Source: Bifidobacterium sp.
Lineage (GTDB): Bacteria; Actinomycetota; Actinomycetes; Actinomycetales; Bifidobacteriaceae
Assembly: GCA_022640915.1 (NCBI GenBank)
Contig: JALCCT010000008.1
Coordinates: 1 to 64,000 of the forward strand
Direction: 5' to 3'
DNA length: 64,000 bases
This document shows, one piece after another, positions 61,477 through 64,000 of this stretch (positions within the stretch are counted from its first letter, which is position 1; every line of letters starts with the position of its first letter). A program made the position numbers and the translations under genes. The notes beneath the pieces were generated by a model. It ran no database searches. It was not told where the DNA came from and saw only the letters and a list, made by a program, of their open reading frames with translations.

Positions 61477-64000
61477 ATGAGCGAAGAAAACAACCCAGAG
61501 GGGACATTGCTGGTCGTCGATGGGCATTCGCTCGCATTCCGGGCGTATTTCGCGTTGCCAGTGGATAATTTCTCCACCTCCGCTGGGCAGTCCACGAATG
61601 CAGTGTGGGGCTTCGCTACCATGCTGGCGCAGGTGATCGAGACAGAGAAGCCCAATCACCTTGCGGTTGCCTTCGATGTCAAGGGCGGCACGTTCCGCAA
61701 CACTATGCTGCCGCAGTATAAAGGCACGCGCGATGCCGCACCCGAAGACCTGCTCAGCCAGCTGCCACTGATCCAGCAGCTGCTCACTGCGCTGGGCGTC
61801 ACCTATATAGAGAAGCCGGGGTATGAGGGCGATGACGTAATCGGTACGCTGGCAAGCATGGGGGAGGCGCACGGTTACCGCACATTGGTACTTTCCGGCG
61901 ATCGTGACGCGTTCCAGCTGGTAGATGATTCGATTACCGTATTGTATCCGGGGCATCATTTCAAGGATCTCAAGCATATGACTCCGGACGCAATTGTGGA
62001 GAAGTACCATGTCACGCCGTCCCAATATCCCGATCTTGCGGCGTTACGAGGCGAAACCGCGGATAATATCCCCGGAGTCCCTGGCGTAGGCGACGGATAC
62101 GCGGCTAAATGGATCAAGCAGTTCGGTTCGCTTGATCAGATCCTTGTGCATGCTGATGAGATCAGCGGCAAGAAGGGCGAATCGCTGCGCGAGAACGCTG
62201 ATCAAGTCAGGCTCAACCGTAAAGTCAACGCGTTAGTGCGTGATCTGGATTTGGGTGTGTGCATTGAGGAGTGCACTTTTGGACAGATAGACATCGCTGC
62301 AATAGACAAGCTGTTTGCACAACTTGAATTCGGTGCGCGAACCAAGCAGCGCATCGTGAAATCCTTCGCTGCGACGTTGAACGGCGAATCAATCACCGCC
62401 GCCGCAGCAGGCGATGAGCCGAAGCCGTCCGAAGGCAAAGTCCCAGAGCCCATCGAAACGCAGATCATCGGCGACGTCGCACAGCTGAACGACTGGGTGC
62501 AGAAGTACTGCCCACAGCCGCAGAACACTGTGCCAACTGGTTTGCATTACGATTCTTCGCAGCCCGATTCGCACGCTTACGTTGACGCAACGCTATGTGG
62601 CGCGCCCGGCATAAGCTCGACTTGGGTGTTGCATGCGCAAGGCTCCTGCAAACCCGGCCGCGCTACGTTGCGCTGCGCGGTGCTGCTGGCGGCAGGCCAC
62701 GCCGCAGTGCTGGAAGCGGGCTTCGACGATGGCGTGCGCGCGGCATTGCAGCAGCTGTGCGACACGCGCCACGGCAACCTCGTTGTCCACGGTTATAAAG
62801 AGCACGAGCATATGCTTGACGCAGCCGGGTTACGTCTGGCGGTTCCTTTCTTCGATACGAAACTCGCCGGCTACTTAGTGCACCCTGATTTCCATGCCGA
62901 AAGCATAGAACAGGATGCTGAGCACTTTCTCGACATTCACCGTGATGAGACCGGCTTAGTGACGCAAGGCCAGCTCGATCTGGACGAAGATACGCCTGCC
63001 GTCGGGGAATTCGACCATGCGGTCGAACAGGCGCTGACCGTGCGTCAACTCGCTGATGAATTGGCGCCGAGGCTCGATAAAGGACGGCAATTCGGACTCC
63101 TGCGCACAATTGAGATGCCGGTTTCCGCCGTGCTCCACGGCATGGAGCGCATTGGGGCAGGCGTCGATATCGAACGGCTGGGCGGCATGCATGACGAGTT
63201 TTACGCCGATGCGAATCAGGCGCAGGAGATCGCCTGGCAAGCCGCAGGCAGCGAGATCAATCTGCAAAGCCCCAAGCAGCTGCAGAAAGTCCTGTTCGAT
63301 GACATGGGCCTGAAACCCACCCGGCGAACCAAATCCGGTTCCTACACCACCAATGCCGCATCCCTGCAGGATTTGTACATCAAATCGACTGGCAACGAGC
63401 GGGCGAACACTTTTCTCGGTGCGCTGCTGAGGCATCGAGAAACCAATAAGCTCAGGCAAATCGTGCAGACACTGCTCGACGCGACGAACCGTGACGATAT
63501 GCGTATCCATACGACATATGAGCAGACGGTCGCTGCTACAGGGCGCCTGAGCTCGGTCGATCCGAATCTGCAGAACATCCCCAACCGCAACGCCGCCGGG
63601 CGTGAGATACGCTCGGCATTCGTGCCAGGGGATGGTTTTGAATCCCTTTTGAGCTGTGATTATTCGCAAGTCGAGCTGCGCATCATGGCTGATCTGTCCG
63701 GTGACGAGACGTTGATTGAGGCGTTCCGTTCGGGCGCCGATTTCCATAGATATGTGGCTAGCCTGGTCTATGGCATACCGATGGATCAGATCACTTCCGA
63801 TCAGCGCAGCCATGTGAAAGCGATGAGCTACGGCTTGGCATATGGGTTAAGCACTTACGGCCTTGCCCAGCAGCTCAAGATCAGCCCTGCTGCTGCCGAC
63901 GTCTTGCGTGATCAGTATTTTTCCACCTTCGGTAAGGTGCACACATATCTTGAATCACTGGTCTCTACGGCGCGTCGCAAAGGCTATACGGAGACGATGT
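61477..64000 (+). CDS. polA: DNA polymerase I (partial, runs off the window)
   Basis: 841 complete codons before the right edge; no stop codon is reached. The 5'-nuclease domain begins GTLLVVDGHSLAFRAYFAL, with YEGDDVIGTLASM and TADNIPGVPGVGDGYAAKW. The 3'-5' exonuclease-like middle region (about 330-520) lacks recognisable active-site acids, as in other actinobacteria. The polymerase domain shows TTYEQTVAATGRLSSVDPNLQNIPNR, motif A LLSCDYSQVELRIMADLSG, and motif B around VKAMSYGLAYGLSTYGLAQQL. ATG 61477 follows GGCAGGAC; 28 bases separate it from pdtaR. Confidence 0.95.
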   Translation, partial: MSEENNPEGTLLVVDGHSLAFRAYFALPVDNFSTSAGQSTNAVWGFATMLAQVIETEKPNHLAVAFDVKGGTFRNTMLPQYKGTRDAAPEDLLSQLPLIQQLLTALGVTYIEKPGYEGDDVIGTLASMGEAHGYRTLVLSGDRDAFQLVDDSITVLYPGHHFKDLKHMTPDAIVEKYHVTPSQYPDLAALRGETADNIPGVPGVGDGYAAKWIKQFGSLDQILVHADEISGKKGESLRENADQVRLNRKVNALVRDLDLGVCIEECTFGQIDIAAIDKLFAQLEFGARTKQRIVKSFAATLNGESITAAAAGDEPKPSEGKVPEPIETQIIGDVAQLNDWVQKYCPQPQNTVPTGLHYDSSQPDSHAYVDATLCGAPGISSTWVLHAQGSCKPGRATLRCAVLLAAGHAAVLEAGFDDGVRAALQQLCDTRHGNLVVHGYKEHEHMLDAAGLRLAVPFFDTKLAGYLVHPDFHAESIEQDAEHFLDIHRDETGLVTQGQLDLDEDTPAVGEFDHAVEQALTVRQLADELAPRLDKGRQFGLLRTIEMPVSAVLHGMERIGAGVDIERLGGMHDEFYADANQAQEIAWQAAGSEINLQSPKQLQKVLFDDMGLKPTRRTKSGSYTTNAASLQDLYIKSTGNERANTFLGALLRHRETNKLRQIVQTLLDATNRDDMRIHTTYEQTVAATGRLSSVDPNLQNIPNRNAAGREIRSAFVPGDGFESLLSCDYSQVELRIMADLSGDETLIEAFRSGADFHRYVASLVYGIPMDQITSDQRSHVKAMSYGLAYGLSTYGLAQQLKISPAAADVLRDQYFSTFGKVHTYLESLVSTARRKGYTETM

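Overview
The window is chromosomal DNA from a high-GC Gram-positive bacterium, almost certainly a Bifidobacterium or close relative. Actinobacterial markers include a WhiB1-like protein, a PdtaS/PdtaR pair, CarD, DUF501, DUF5719, UPF0182, tandem LytR-CpsA-Psr (LCP) proteins and a CAA tRNA of unusual shape. The genus-level call rests on overall protein character and gene order, not on a database search. I see no rRNA, CRISPR array, prophage, transposase or insertion sequence.

Layout. 0.1-9 kb: Hsp20, a histidine phosphatase, a uracil permease, a membrane-anchored GH3 protein, a giant UPF0182 membrane protein and a GNAT acetyltransferase. 9-17.7 kb: an actinobacterial housekeeping block pth-mfd-eno-divIC-like-DUF501-ppx, then tRNA-Leu(TAA). 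17.9-22.7 kb: a damaged ascorbate-type PTS locus with a truncated RpiR regulator, truncated EIIA, frameshifted EIIC, and intact EIIB, UlaG lactonase and a 6-phosphogluconate dehydrogenase relative. 22.9-29.5 kb: a small membrane protein, serine dehydratase, an FKBP, GreA, a TrhA/hemolysin III protein behind a large palindrome, and the PdtaS kinase. 29.8-41 kb: envelope genes (WhiB1-like, a double-ATPase FtsK/EccC-like protein, two LCP proteins, a very large GT2 membrane glycosyltransferase, DUF5719, and a metallopeptidase-family protein without its HExxH). 41-47.8 kb: a HAD phosphatase, ComF, a glgB-response regulator-histidine kinase operon and CarD. 47.8-51 kb: a metal-type ABC transporter operon. 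51.2-64 kb: folD, rpsA, coaE, uvrB, terC, pyk, a NUDIX protein, a tRNA with a CAA anticodon, pdtaR and the first ~2.5 kb of polA, which runs off the window.

How the parts work together. Enolase and pyruvate kinase are lower glycolysis. pyk is preceded by a perfect TGTGAGCGCTCACA palindrome, which suggests control by a LacI-family carbon regulator. PdtaS (28-29 kb) and PdtaR (60.7 kb) very probably form one phosphorelay. The most unusual region is the ula-like locus: a deletion appears to have removed the divergent promoter and both 5' gene ends, and the permease has a one-base loss in an A-run, yet the downstream lactonase and dehydrogenase remain intact. No UlaD/E/F genes are present in the window. 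Other notable signals are twin identical palindromes before eno, the palindrome before trhA, and an EccC-like ATPase with no visible type VII secretion partners.
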